Positions 1 to 8,788 of a DNA stretch of 64,000 bases are shown in pieces. The position numbers and the translations under genes were made by a program. The DNA is from Streptomyces sp. 135 (GTDB lineage: Bacteria > Actinomycetota > Actinomycetes > Streptomycetales > Streptomycetaceae). Numbering within the stretch: the first letter of the stretch is position 1; each line of letters opens with the position of its first letter. The DNA lies in assembly GCF_020026305.1 (NCBI RefSeq), contig NZ_CP075691.1, forward strand, positions 4,216,001 through 4,280,000, in the 5' to 3' direction. The notes beneath the pieces are model-generated. The model saw only the letters and a program-made list of their open reading frames with translations, was not told where the DNA came from and did not search any database.

Positions 1-1
1 C

Positions 2-292
2 TGGACGCTGCACGGCACCGGTCACATGCTCGGCATGGACGTCCACGACTGCGCCGCCGCGCGCCGTGAGTCGTACGTCGACGGCACGCTGGAGCCCGGC
101 ATGTGCCTGACCGTCGAGCCCGGCCTGTACTTCCAGGCGGACGACCTGACCGTGCCGGAGGAGTACCGCGGCATCGGCGTCCGGATCGAGGACGACATCC
201 TCGTGACGGAGGACGGCAACCGGAACCTCTCGGACTCGCTGCCGCGGCGTTCGGACGAGGTCGAGGCGTGGATGGCGCGGCTCAAGGCCTGA
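2..292 (+). CDS. Xaa-Pro aminopeptidase (aminopeptidase P, M24), C-terminal part
   Basis: Only the last 97 codons are present; the gene enters from the left edge. The visible HGTGHMLGMDVHD stretch is the typical metal-ligand histidine region of aminopeptidase P, followed by the MCLTVEPGLYF block (metal-binding Glu in VEPG) and the RIEDDILVTEDG block carrying the last metal-binding Glu. The family removes an N-terminal residue preceding proline, using two Mn or Co ions, usually in the cytoplasm. It ends in TGA, 55 bases before the convergent ATPase gene. Family assignment is firm; substrate specificity cannot be judged from this fragment. Confidence 0.9.
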   Translation, partial: WTLHGTGHMLGMDVHDCAAARRESYVDGTLEPGMCLTVEPGLYFQADDLTVPEEYRGIGVRIEDDILVTEDGNRNLSDSLPRRSDEVEAWMARLKA

Positions 293-347
293 GAAGGGCT
301 GAGAAGGGCGCGAGACACGGGTGGCGCTCCCCCTTTGGAGGGGGGCG

Positions 348-815
348 TCAGGCCGTCATGAGCGGCGCGCCCTCGCGCCACTTGAGCATCTTGTCGAAGC
401 TGATCACCGCGCCGCCGCCCGTGCCCGGCTTGTTGCCGAGGTGCACGTGGTCGGCGAGCTCCCTGATGAGGCAGAGGCCCCGGCCGTGCTCGTCCGTCTC
501 CGCGGCGGCCGGGCGGGGCGCCTGCGTCGGACAGCCGCGCGAGGCTCCGGGAAAGCCGGGGCCCGAGTCGGCGACCTCGATGCGGCACTTCTCGCCGTCC
601 AGGTAGGCCGTGACGCGGTAGGCGCCCGTCCCGCCCGGGGCACCCGCGCCGCCGTGCTCCACGGCGTTGGCACAGGCTTCGCTGAGGGCGAGCGACAGGT
701 CGAAGGAGACGTCGGGATCCACGCCCGCCGTCTCCATCGTGCCGATCAGCAGGCGGCGTGCGAGCGGGACACTCGCAGCTTCGCGCCGCAAATGGAGAGA
801 CCACCAGATGCTCAT
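348..815 (-). CDS. ATP-binding anti-sigma-factor-like protein (HATPase_c)
   Basis: A 155-residue protein of the RsbW/SpoIIAB-like serine kinase family, which is very expanded in Streptomyces. The N-box reads LALSEACANAVEHG, the G1 box VADSGPGFPG and the G2 region HGRGLCLIRELAD, spanning most of the protein. Such proteins bind ATP and usually a sigma factor or anti-anti-sigma partner; no partner gene lies next to it. The ATG at 815 is chosen because AGGAGG sits seven bases upstream; the frame is open further upstream, but that part has no family similarity. The role as an anti-sigma factor is inferred. Confidence 0.85.
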   Translation of the reverse strand: MSIWWSLHLRREAASVPLARRLLIGTMETAGVDPDVSFDLSLALSEACANAVEHGGAGAPGGTGAYRVTAYLDGEKCRIEVADSGPGFPGASRGCPTQAPRPAAAETDEHGRGLCLIRELADHVHLGNKPGTGGGAVISFDKMLKWREGAPLMTA

Positions 816-1054
816 GCTCCAGCCTCCTGGCTGCGGCTCGACATACCGATACGTATTGCCGCAAGGGCGCGTGGATAAGCGCCCTTGCGGCGTGATGCCG
901 CCCATACGGCGGACGCGTGGCTTGCGCGGCTCGTGTAGGACGGCGGGCCTCCCGCGCGGGTACGAGGCAGGCACAGCCATGCTCATCGTCTGGAACGGGA
1001 CCTTCCGGACCTGCCGTACGCACCGGGTGGGCCCAGTGCGATGATGGCCCCGCC

Positions 1055-1912
1055 ATGAACGCCCCCCACCAGCGCCAGCCGCGTGACGGCGTCGATCTCC
1101 GGCTGCTCAGGGCCGCGATGTTCGCCGCGGTCTGTGTCGTGCTGTCCGCCGGGGGCCATGTGCTCGCTTCCTGCGTCGCCGTCCCGCTGTGGACGCTCGG
1201 CGCGGGCTTCCTCGCCGTCCTCGCGGTCGCGCTGCCGCTCGCCGGGCGGGCCCGTTCGCTGCCCGGCATCGCCGCGCTCCTCGCGGTGGGCCAGGTCGGG
1301 CTGCACGCGCTGTTCGGCCTCGGCCAGCACGGCACGGCCGCCGCCGCTCCGGTGAGCGGTGACCCCTCCCTGGTGGAGCGGGCCGCGCGGCTGGTCTGCG
1401 GGGCGGGCGCGGCGACGATCACGCCCGCGCAGGCCCACCGGATCCTCACCACGGCCGGGATCGCCCCGGGCGGGGGCGGGGGCGGTTCGGCCGTGCACCA
1501 CCATGGTCAGTCGGCCGCCGCCGCGCACTCGGTGGGCTCGGCGCACTCGGCGGGCTCGATGGGCGCCATGGCGCTCCTGCCCTCCCTGCCGATGCTCGTC
1601 GCCCACATCCTCGCGGCCGTCGCCGCGGGCTGGCTGCTGCGCCGCGGCGATCTCGCCCTGCTCCGGCTCGTCCGGCTCGCGCACGGGGCGCACGGGGTCG
1701 CCGAAGCGGCGCTCGTACGTTCCTTGCGCTCGGCCCTCACCCTCGTACGCGCCCTGCGGGCCGGTCTGCCCGGCGCGCCCGGGACCAGTGGGCCGCAGGC
1801 TCCGCGCACGGCGCTGCTCCCGCCGCCGAGGCCGCGCATGGTCACGCTGGAGGACGCGGTGATCCGCCGCGGCCCGCCGGCCGGCGCCCGCGACGTCGAA
1901 CTCGCTGCCTGA
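1055..1912 (+). CDS. Integral membrane protein, function unknown
   Basis: A 285-residue protein with hydrophobic segments near residues 15-100 and 170-200, separated by a low-complexity Gly/Ser/His/Ala loop (GGGGGGSAVHHHGQ and AHSVGSAHSAGS). The C-terminal tail is Arg/Pro-rich and probably cytoplasmic. It lies just upstream of the copper operon in the same orientation, separated by 192 bases, so a link to copper handling is possible but only suggested by position and the His-containing loop. ATG at 1055 was chosen because upstream codons lack membrane character; no strong ribosome-binding site is visible. Confidence 0.7.
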   Translation: MNAPHQRQPRDGVDLRLLRAAMFAAVCVVLSAGGHVLASCVAVPLWTLGAGFLAVLAVALPLAGRARSLPGIAALLAVGQVGLHALFGLGQHGTAAAAPVSGDPSLVERAARLVCGAGAATITPAQAHRILTTAGIAPGGGGGGSAVHHHGQSAAAAHSVGSAHSAGSMGAMALLPSLPMLVAHILAAVAAGWLLRRGDLALLRLVRLAHGAHGVAEAALVRSLRSALTLVRALRAGLPGAPGTSGPQAPRTALLPPPRPRMVTLEDAVIRRGPPAGARDVELAA

Positions 1913-2104
1913 CGCGACGTACTCCACTCAGCGGTACGGAGGGGTCGCTCGGCACGCACGCGCGCGTGCCCGCCAACCAGGCCGCGCGCATCCCCCTCGT
2001 ACTGAGTACCGAGCACTGTGCTCTGCGTACCGCGCTTTGCGTACCGCGTGCGCGCCGCTCACCGCGTACTCGTCACACCTGCCGAAAAGTGGAGTGTTTC
2101 CCTG

Positions 2105-2845
2105 ATGAAGATGTCCCGCATCGCCGCCGTCGGCACCGTCGCCGCCTCCGCCGTCCTCGTGCTCGGCGCGCCCGCGTTCGCGCACGTCAGCGTCTCGCCG
2201 GAGGGTGAGGCCGCCAAGGGCGGCTACGCGACGGTCAACTTCAAGGTGCCGAACGAGATGGACGACGCCTCGACCAACAAGCTCGAGGTCTCCTTCCCCG
2301 GCGACCACCCGCTCGCCTCCGTGATGACGCAGCCCGTCCCGGGCTGGACCGCGAAGGTCACCAAGAGCAAGCTCGACAAGCCGCTGGAGATCCACGGCAA
2401 GAAGATCGACGAGGCCGTCACCAAGGTCACCTGGACCGCCGACGGCAAGGGCATCCGGCCCGGCACCTTCCAGAAGTTCCCGGTCTCCATGGGCCAGCTG
2501 CCCGAGGACACCGACGAACTCGTCTTCAAGGCCGTCCAGACGTACGACAACAAGGAAGTCGTCCGCTGGATCGAGCCGCAGCAGAAGGGCCAGGAGGAGC
2601 CGGAGCACCCCGCGCCCACCCTCCGGCTGACCGCCGCGTCCGACGACCACCACGGCTCGGGCACCGCGTCCGACGACGCGAAGTCGGACCACGCCAAGGG
2701 CGACGCGAAGTCCGAAAGCACCGCCTCCGACTCCTCCGACAGCAGTGACACCGTCGCCCGCGTCCTCGGCATCGTCGGCATCGTCGTCGGCGCCGCGGGC
2801 CTCGCGTTCGGCCTTCTCGCCAAGCGCCGCGGCGCCACCGGCTGA
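2105..2845 (+). CDS. YcnI-like copper-associated membrane-anchored protein (DUF1775)
   Basis: A 246-residue exported protein. A Sec signal ends in AFA just before His27, so the mature protein would begin HVSVSPEG; family members bind Cu(II) with this N-terminal histidine. A DUF1775 beta domain fills about residues 27-165, followed by an acidic/His linker and one C-terminal membrane helix before KRRGATG. It is the first gene of a co-oriented set with Sco, PCuAC, CopCD and DtpA. The start is ATG 2105, with GTGGAG about nine bases upstream; ATG 2111 is less well spaced. Copper binding is known for the family and inferred here. Confidence 0.9.
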   Translation: MKMSRIAAVGTVAASAVLVLGAPAFAHVSVSPEGEAAKGGYATVNFKVPNEMDDASTNKLEVSFPGDHPLASVMTQPVPGWTAKVTKSKLDKPLEIHGKKIDEAVTKVTWTADGKGIRPGTFQKFPVSMGQLPEDTDELVFKAVQTYDNKEVVRWIEPQQKGQEEPEHPAPTLRLTAASDDHHGSGTASDDAKSDHAKGDAKSESTASDSSDSSDTVARVLGIVGIVVGAAGLAFGLLAKRRGATG

Positions 2846-2936
2846 CCCGCCGGGCCCGTCATCCTTCGGGGTGCGCCGGGGCGGCCGACGTCCGCCCCGG
2901 TGCACCCCGGCCCCCTCACATCTGGGACATTTTCGT

Positions 2937-3647
2937 ATGCGCACGAAGAGCACGAAGAGCACGAAGAGCTCCACGAGCATCAAGGGCACCAGAAGCACCG
3001 AGAAGAAGCTCGCCGCCGCTGCCCTGCTGGCCGTGGCCGCCCTCACCCTGACCGCCTGCGGCGGCGGTGACGACAACAAGAAGCCGGTCGCCGACGTCTC
3101 CATGGAGACCGACTCGGGCAAGGCGGCCACGGTTCTGGACAAGCCGTTCGAGAAGCCGGACCTCGTCCTGACCGACACCCGGGGCAAGAAGTATGACCTG
3201 CGCGAGGAGACGAAGGGCCGGCCGACGCTGATCTACTTCGGCTACACGCACTGCCCCGACGTCTGCCCCCTGACGATGAACAACATCGCGGTCGCCAAGA
3301 AGGCCCTGCCCAAGGCCGACCAGGAGAAGCTGAAGGTCGTCTTCGTCACGACCGACCCCAAGCGCGACACCCCCGCCGAACTCGGCAAGTGGCTCAAGGG
3401 CGTGGACGCCGACTTCACCGGTCTGACCGGCGACTTCGCGACCATCCAGGCCGGGGCCCGCCAGCTCGGCATCAGCATCGAGCCGTCCCAGAAGGACAAG
3501 AACGGCAAGATCGTCTCGGTGCACGGCAAGCAGGTCATCGCCTTCTCGCCGAAGACCGACGCGGGGTACGTGCTGTACGGCGAGGAGGCCACCGCGGGCG
3601 ACTACACCAAGGACCTCCCGAAGCTCGTCAAGGGGGCGACTCCGTGA
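2937..3647 (+). CDS. sco: Sco1/SenC-type copper chaperone lipoprotein
   Basis: A 236-residue thioredoxin-fold lipoprotein. The N-terminus carries a repeated KST motif, a hydrophobic stretch and the lipobox LTAC (Cys41). The copper/thiol motif CPDVC is Cys106 and Cys110, and the third ligand is His196 in VHGKQV. Sco proteins deliver copper to the CuA site of cytochrome oxidase and, in S. lividans, feed copper into development-related enzymes. Its stop overlaps the GTG of the next gene, so translation is likely coupled. ATG 2937 is chosen because it places the charged n-region directly before the lipobox segment. Confidence 0.95.
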   Translation: MRTKSTKSTKSSTSIKGTRSTEKKLAAAALLAVAALTLTACGGGDDNKKPVADVSMETDSGKAATVLDKPFEKPDLVLTDTRGKKYDLREETKGRPTLIYFGYTHCPDVCPLTMNNIAVAKKALPKADQEKLKVVFVTTDPKRDTPAELGKWLKGVDADFTGLTGDFATIQAGARQLGISIEPSQKDKNGKIVSVHGKQVIAFSPKTDAGYVLYGEEATAGDYTKDLPKLVKGATP

Positions 3648-4300
3648 GCCGCGGCACCGCGGTAGGCACCGCCGTCCGCACCGCCGTCCGTCGCCGTGCG
3701 CTCGTCGGCGGGGCGATGGCGCTGGCGGCGGCGCTCACCCTTGCGGGTTGCGGCGACGACTCGGGCCCGGACGCCGGGACGGCGAAGAAGCCCCGGCTCG
3801 AGGTCGGCGGGGCGTACATCCCCGAGCCCACCATGGACGACATGGCGGCCGGCTTCTTCACGCTCACGAACAAGGGCGGCGCCGACCGGCTCACCTCCGT
3901 CACCAGTGACATCGCGGGCACCGTCACGCTGCACAGCACCAAGGACGGCGCGATGAAGGAGCAGAAGTCCTTCGCCGTGCCCGCGGACGGAGAACTCGTC
4001 CTCGCGAGCGGCGGCAACCACCTGATGCTCGAAGAGCTCAAGCACAAGCCGAAGCGGGGCGAGAAGGTCGCCATGACGCTGCGCTTCCAGAAGTCGGATC
4101 CGATCACGATCGAGGTGCCGGTCAAGGAGGCGACGTACCGCCCCGGGCAGCAGCACGACAGCGGCTCGAACGCCTCGCACGGCACTCATATGTCGCACGC
4201 CTCGCAGACATCACGCACGTCGCAGACATCAGGCACGTCGCAGACACCGCACGCGTCGCACACGACGCACATGTCGCATACGTCGGATACGACGCACTGA
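3644..4300 (+). CDS. ecuC: PCuAC-family extracellular copper chaperone lipoprotein
   Basis: A 218-residue lipoprotein starting at a GTG that overlaps the Sco stop codon (GTGA). The lipobox is LAGC (Cys36). The PCuAC domain (about residues 48-165) carries the Cu(I) ligands in TLHSTKDGAM and NHLMLE. The last 50 residues are an unusual tail of Ser, Thr, His and Met, with repeated SHTSH/THMSH-like units, that could bind extra copper. In S. lividans the equivalent protein (ECuC) transfers Cu(I) to Sco. Regulation is presumably shared with the operon; no copper-repressor site was recognised. Confidence 0.92.
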   Translation: MSRGTAVGTAVRTAVRRRALVGGAMALAAALTLAGCGDDSGPDAGTAKKPRLEVGGAYIPEPTMDDMAAGFFTLTNKGGADRLTSVTSDIAGTVTLHSTKDGAMKEQKSFAVPADGELVLASGGNHLMLEELKHKPKRGEKVAMTLRFQKSDPITIEVPVKEATYRPGQQHDSGSNASHGTHMSHASQTSRTSQTSGTSQTPHASHTTHMSHTSDTTH

Positions 4301-4314
4301 GGGACGGACCGTTG

Positions 4315-6357
4315 ATGCAGACCATCGCTCCCCGCTCCAGGAACGTTCCCCGGGCCGGAGCCGCTCCCCGCCTCTGGCGGCTTCTCCTCGTGCTCGTCGC
4401 CATGACCGGCGCGTTCCTCGCCGGCGCCGCGCCGGCCTCCGCGCACGCCGCGCTCACCGGCAGCGACCCGAAGCAGGGAGCGGTGGTCGACGAGGCCCCC
4501 GCCCAGGTGAAGCTCACCTTCTCGGAGAAGGTGGCCATGGCGGACGGCTCCGTGCGGGTGCTCGCCCCGTCCGGCAAGCGCGCCGACACCGGCAAGACCA
4601 CCGACCTGGGCGCCAACACGTACGGCGTGAAGCTCCGCAAGGGCCTGTCCGACGGCACCTACACCGTCGCCTACCAAGTCGTGTCCGCCGACAGCCATCC
4701 CGTCGCCGGCGCCTTCACCTTCTCCATCGGCGCGCCCTCCGCCACGAAGGCCACCCTGCCCGCCCAGGAGGCGGGCGGCGGCCTCGTCGGCGTGCTCTAC
4801 GACATCGCGCGCTACCTCTCCTACGGCGGGTTCATCCTGGTCGTCGGCGGCGCCGCCTTCGTGCTCGGCTGCTGGCCGCGCGGCGCGGGGGTACGGCCCG
4901 TGCAGCGCCTCGTGACGTACGGCTGGGTCACGCTCACCGGCGCCACGCTCGCCCTGCTCCTGCTGCGCGCCCCCTACACCGGCTCAGGGAAGCTCGCCGA
5001 CGCCTTCGACATGGGCGCGCTCGGCGACGTGCTCAACACCAAGACCGGCGCGGCCCTGGTCTCCCGGCTGCTGCTGCTCGCCGCCGCCGCGCTGTTCATC
5101 GCGGTGCTCTTCGGGGCGTACGTGAAGCGCGACGGGCCGGACGAGGCCGCCGCGAAGAAGGACCTCACCTTCGGGCTCGCCATCGGCGGCACGGTCGTCG
5201 CCATCGGCATCGCGGCGACCTGGGCGATGGCGGAGCACGCCTCGACCGGGATCCAGGCGGGCGTCGCGATGCCCGTCGACGTGCTGCACCTGCTGGCCGT
5301 CGCCGCCTGGCTCGGCGGGCTCGCGGCGCTGCTCGTCGCGCTGTTCCGCACGACCTCGGTGGAGGCGGCGGCCGTGCGGCGGTTCTCGCGCGTGGCGTTC
5401 ACCAGCGTCGTCGTACTGGCCGCGACCGGGCTCTACCAGTCGTGGCGGCAGGTCGGCTCGTGGTCGGCGCTGACCGGTACGTCGTACGGGCAGCTGCTCC
5501 TCGTCAAGATCGGCCTGGTCGCCGTCCTGGTGGGCGTCGCCTCCGTCTCGCGGCGCTGGACCGGCCGGATCGCCTCCGAGGCGGGCGGCGTCGCACCCGA
5601 GGCTGCGGCGGCCGCGGTGGTCGAGCAGCGCATGGCGAAGAAGTCGGTCACGGTGACGGCCCCGGCCGGGGAAGCGGCTGACACCCCCGGTGCGCGCGGC
5701 TCCAAGGACTCCGAGGACTCCAAGGCCTCCTCCGGGGACTCCAAGGCCTACTTCGGGGACTCCAAGGACTGCTCCGAGGACTCCGAGCGTTCCGCCCAGC
5801 TCGCGCGCCAGCGGGCGGCCATGGCCACCGCGCGCGAGAAGCGCATCCGCGACGCCGACCCGCACCGCTCGGGGCTGCGCCGCTCGGTGCTCACCGAGGC
5901 GGGCGTCGCCGTCGTCCTGCTCGCCGTCACGACGGCCCTGACGACCACCGAGCCGGGCCGCACGCAGGAGGAGGCCGCCAAGGCCACCGCCGCCGTGGCC
6001 GAGGCACAGCGCTCGGGCCCGCTCACCCTGAAGGTGCCCTTCGACACGGGCGGCCAGGACGGCAAGGGCACCGTGCGCCTCGAACTGGACCCGGGCCGCA
6101 CCGGCAGCAACGACCTGCACATCTACGTGAAGCGGCCCAACGGCAGCGCCTTCGACATCCCCGAGGTGAAGGTCTCCTTCACCCTCAAGTCGAAGGACCT
6201 GGGCCCGCTGCCCGTCACCCCGAGCCACATCGGCACCGGACACTGGACGGCGAGCGGGGTGCAGATCCCGATGGCGGGCGACTGGAAGATCGCGGTGACC
6301 GTGCGGACCTCCGACATCGACCAAGTGACCGTGAACAAGAACACGCAGATCGGCTGA
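4315..6357 (+). CDS. CopC/CopD fusion copper-resistance membrane protein (YcnJ-like)
   Basis: A protein of about 680 residues. A signal peptide ends ASA before His44; the CopC domain (about 44-140) contains this N-terminal His and a conserved HPVAGAF. About eight membrane helices of the CopD domain follow (roughly 155-430), then a charged Ser/Lys/Asp repeat segment (DSKDCSEDSE-like), another helix, and an extracellular YtkA-like beta domain to the end. It is proposed to bind copper outside and carry it inward. TTG 4312 is an alternative start; ATG 4315 follows GAGGGACGG. It lies 14 bases after ecuC and 6 bases before dtpA. Confidence 0.92.
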   Translation: MQTIAPRSRNVPRAGAAPRLWRLLLVLVAMTGAFLAGAAPASAHAALTGSDPKQGAVVDEAPAQVKLTFSEKVAMADGSVRVLAPSGKRADTGKTTDLGANTYGVKLRKGLSDGTYTVAYQVVSADSHPVAGAFTFSIGAPSATKATLPAQEAGGGLVGVLYDIARYLSYGGFILVVGGAAFVLGCWPRGAGVRPVQRLVTYGWVTLTGATLALLLLRAPYTGSGKLADAFDMGALGDVLNTKTGAALVSRLLLLAAAALFIAVLFGAYVKRDGPDEAAAKKDLTFGLAIGGTVVAIGIAATWAMAEHASTGIQAGVAMPVDVLHLLAVAAWLGGLAALLVALFRTTSVEAAAVRRFSRVAFTSVVVLAATGLYQSWRQVGSWSALTGTSYGQLLLVKIGLVAVLVGVASVSRRWTGRIASEAGGVAPEAAAAAVVEQRMAKKSVTVTAPAGEAADTPGARGSKDSEDSKASSGDSKAYFGDSKDCSEDSERSAQLARQRAAMATAREKRIRDADPHRSGLRRSVLTEAGVAVVLLAVTTALTTTEPGRTQEEAAKATAAVAEAQRSGPLTLKVPFDTGGQDGKGTVRLELDPGRTGSNDLHIYVKRPNGSAFDIPEVKVSFTLKSKDLGPLPVTPSHIGTGHWTASGVQIPMAGDWKIAVTVRTSDIDQVTVNKNTQIG

Positions 6358-6363
6358 ACAGGC

Positions 6364-7617
6364 ATGACGGACAACGGGATTTCCAGGCGGCGGCTGCTCG
6401 GCACCGCCGGTGCCACCGGTCTCGCGCTCGGTGCGGCGGGTGGCGCCGTCGGGTACGCGGCGGCGCCCTCGTCCGGGTCGGGCTCGTCCGGCGCGTCCGG
6501 CGCGTCGAAGGCCGCCCTGGCGTCCCTCGGCGCGGACGAGGTGATGTTTCACGGGAAACATCAGTCCGGCATCACCACGCCTCCGCAGTCCCGCGGCCAT
6601 CTGGTCGCCTTCGACCTGACCTCGGGCGCGAGCCGCAAGGAGGCGGCGGCCCTGCTGCGCCGCTGGTCGGCGGCTGCCGAGCGGCTGATGGCGGGCGAGC
6701 CGGTCGGCTCCGACGACACGGCGGTCGCGCGGGACGCCGGCCCCTCCTCCCTCTCCGTCACCTTCGGCTTCGGCGCCTCCTTCTTCTCCCGCACGGGTCT
6801 GGAGAAGCGGCGCCCGGCCGCCCTGGATCCGCTGCCCGACTTCTCCTCGGACCACCTGGACAAGGCGCGCAGCAACGGCGACCTGTGGGTGCAGATCGGC
6901 GCCAACGACCCGCTCGTCGCCTTCCACGCGTTGCGCGCCCTCCAGAAGGAGGCGGCCGGGGTGGCGCGGGTGCGCTGGCAGATGAACGGTTTCAACCGCT
7001 CGCCCGGCGCCACCGCGCACCCGATGACGACCCGCAATCTGATGGGCCAGGTCGACGGCACGAACAACCCGAAGCCGGCGGAAAAGGACTTCGACGAGCG
7101 GATCTTCGTGCCCGCCGACGGTGACCCCGCGTGGATGGCGGGGGGCTCCTACGCCGTCGTACGCCGTATCCGGATGCTCCTCGACGACTGGGAGAAGCTC
7201 GGCCTGAAGGAGCAGGAGGCGGTGATCGGGCGGCACAAGAAGGACGGCTCGCCGCTGACGGGCGGCACGGAGACGACCGACCCGGACCTGGAGAAGACGG
7301 GCCCGGACGGCAGGCTCGTCATCCCCCTCAACGCGCACGCCCGCATCACCCGCCCCGATCAGAACGGCGGTGCGGCGATGCTGCGCAGGCCGTTCTCGTA
7401 CCACGACGGCTTCGACGCGCACGGGGAGCCGGACGCGGGTCTGCTCTTCGTCTGCTGGCAGGCCGACCCGATGCGCGGGTTCGTGCCGGTGCAGCGCAAG
7501 CTCGACCGGGGTGACGCCCTGTCGGAGTTCATCCGCCACGAGGCGAGCGGCCTCTTCGCGGTGCCGGGCGGGGCGGCGAAGGGCGAGTACGTGGGGCAGC
7601 GGTTGCTGGAGGGGTGA
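6364..7617 (+). CDS. dtpA: Tat-exported dye-decolorizing peroxidase
   Basis: A 417-residue A-type DyP haem peroxidase. The twin-arginine signal is SRRRLLGTAGATG followed by a hydrophobic Ala/Gly stretch. The DyP signature GQVDGTNNP gives the distal Asp231, the proximal haem ligand is probably His325 in NAHARI, and the distal Arg is near 342 in MLRRPFSY. DtpA of S. lividans uses peroxide and takes part in copper-dependent glycan formation by GlxA during development, which matches the preceding copper genes. The coding sequence contains a near-parS palindrome at 6545-6560. The ribosome-binding site is weak, so expression probably depends on coupling to copCD. Confidence 0.95.
   Translation: MTDNGISRRRLLGTAGATGLALGAAGGAVGYAAAPSSGSGSSGASGASKAALASLGADEVMFHGKHQSGITTPPQSRGHLVAFDLTSGASRKEAAALLRRWSAAAERLMAGEPVGSDDTAVARDAGPSSLSVTFGFGASFFSRTGLEKRRPAALDPLPDFSSDHLDKARSNGDLWVQIGANDPLVAFHALRALQKEAAGVARVRWQMNGFNRSPGATAHPMTTRNLMGQVDGTNNPKPAEKDFDERIFVPADGDPAWMAGGSYAVVRRIRMLLDDWEKLGLKEQEAVIGRHKKDGSPLTGGTETTDPDLEKTGPDGRLVIPLNAHARITRPDQNGGAAMLRRPFSYHDGFDAHGEPDAGLLFVCWQADPMRGFVPVQRKLDRGDALSEFIRHEASGLFAVPGGAAKGEYVGQRLLEG
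6545..6560. promoter_or_regulatory. Degenerate parS-like palindrome inside dtpA
   Basis: TGTTTCACGGGAAACA differs at one core base from the Streptomyces parS consensus GTTTCACGTGAAAC, and the palindrome extends to GATG/CATC on both sides. It encodes MFHGKH of the peroxidase. ParB binding is possible but weaker than for the perfect sites. Confidence 0.45.
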
Positions 7618-7644
7618 GGGGCTTGCCTCGGCGTCGGCCGGGGG

Positions 7645-7797
7645 GTTTACGGGCGGCGCGGCTTGATGGTGGTGCGGACTTATGGGTAGCGCGGGCTTAC
7701 GGGTAGTGGGGGCTTACGGGTAGTGGGGGCTTACGGGTAGTGGGGGCTTACGGGTAGTGGGGGCTTACGAGTAGCGCGGGCTTACGGGCGGTGCGGG
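7645..7797. repeat. 17-bp tandem repeat array (nine units)
   Basis: Nine head-to-tail 17-base units fill the gap between dtpA and pheA. Units 4 to 7 are identical (CTTACGGGTAGTGGGGG from 7696); the others vary by a few bases and the first two are clearly degenerate. There are no spacers between units. Since 17 is not a multiple of three and both flanking genes end or start outside, the array is non-coding. Confidence 0.9.
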
Positions 7798-7852
7798 CGC
7801 CGCTTTGTGAGACGCATGAGCCGTGCCACGTCGGGCCCATTAGGGTGACGGT

Positions 7853-8788
7853 ATGTCGGCGACGCGCTACACCTATCTCGGCCCCGAAGGCACCTTCACC
7901 GAGGCCGCTCTCCGTACGCTGCCCGAGGCGGCCGCCCGGGAACTCGTCCCGATGGTGTCCGTCCCGGCCACACTGGACGCGGTCCGCAGCGGCCAGGCGG
8001 CGGCCGCGCTCGTGCCGATCGAGAACTCGGTCGAGGGCGGTGTCACCACCACGGTCGACGAACTCGCCAAGGGCGAACCGCTGATGATCTACCGCGAGGT
8101 CGTCCTGCCGATCACCTTCGCGCTGCTCGTGCGTCCGGGCACGGAGCTCAAGGACATCAAGACCGTGACCGGCCACCCCGTGGCCCAGCCCCAGGTCCGC
8201 AACTGGCTGGCCGCCCACCTCCCCGACGCCCTGTGGGAGTCGGCCGCTTCGAACGCCGACGGCGCGCGCCTGGTCCAGGAGGGCCGCTTCGACGCGGCCT
8301 TCGCCGGGGAGTTCGCGGCTGTCACGTACGGCCTCGAACCGCTGGTCAGCGAGATCCACGACGCGGCCAACGCCGCCACCCGCTTCGTCCTGGTCGGCCG
8401 CCCGGCCCGCCCCGCCGCGCCGACCGGCGCCGACAAGACCTCCGTGGTCATCTGGCTGGACGACGACCATCCCGGTGCCCTGCTCGAACTGCTCCAGGAG
8501 TTCGCCGTACGGGGCGTCAACCTCATGCGGATCGAATCGCGCCCGACCGGTCAGGGCATCGGCAACTACTGCTTCTCGATGGACGCCGAGGGACACATCA
8601 CGGACCGCCGTGTCGGCGAGGCCCTGATGGGGCTCAAGCGGATCTGCCCGCAGGTGCGCTTCCTCGGCTCGTACCCGCGGGCCGGGGTGACCGCGGCGGA
8701 TACGCGGACGCTGCGGCCCGGTACGTCGGACGGCGAGTTCGCGGCGGCCTCGGACTGGTTGACGCGCTGCCAGGACGGTCGTTTCTAG
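7853..8788 (+). CDS. pheA: Prephenate dehydratase
   Basis: A 311-residue enzyme converting prephenate to phenylpyruvate in phenylalanine synthesis. The prephenate dehydratase domain (about 4-185) starts TYLGPEGTFTE and contains VPIENSVEGGV and the catalytic AATRFVLVG. The ACT domain (about 200-285) carries GALLELLQEFAVRGVNLMRIESRP, the ESRP phenylalanine-binding motif, so feedback inhibition is likely. It is monofunctional, lacking chorismate mutase. ATG 7853 lies eight bases after AGGGTGA, a plausible ribosome-binding site. It stands alone between a repeat array and a hairpin terminator. Confidence 0.96.
   Translation: MSATRYTYLGPEGTFTEAALRTLPEAAARELVPMVSVPATLDAVRSGQAAAALVPIENSVEGGVTTTVDELAKGEPLMIYREVVLPITFALLVRPGTELKDIKTVTGHPVAQPQVRNWLAAHLPDALWESAASNADGARLVQEGRFDAAFAGEFAAVTYGLEPLVSEIHDAANAATRFVLVGRPARPAAPTGADKTSVVIWLDDDHPGALLELLQEFAVRGVNLMRIESRPTGQGIGNYCFSMDAEGHITDRRVGEALMGLKRICPQVRFLGSYPRAGVTAADTRTLRPGTSDGEFAAASDWLTRCQDGRF

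Noticed and set aside
4984..7539. 851-codon frame antisense to copCD and dtpA
   Set aside because: Low-complexity Arg/Gly composition, no start signal and the opposite strand is clearly coding.
7645..7797. CRISPR-like repeat array
   Set aside because: Units are contiguous without spacers, only 17 bases long, and no cas gene is present.
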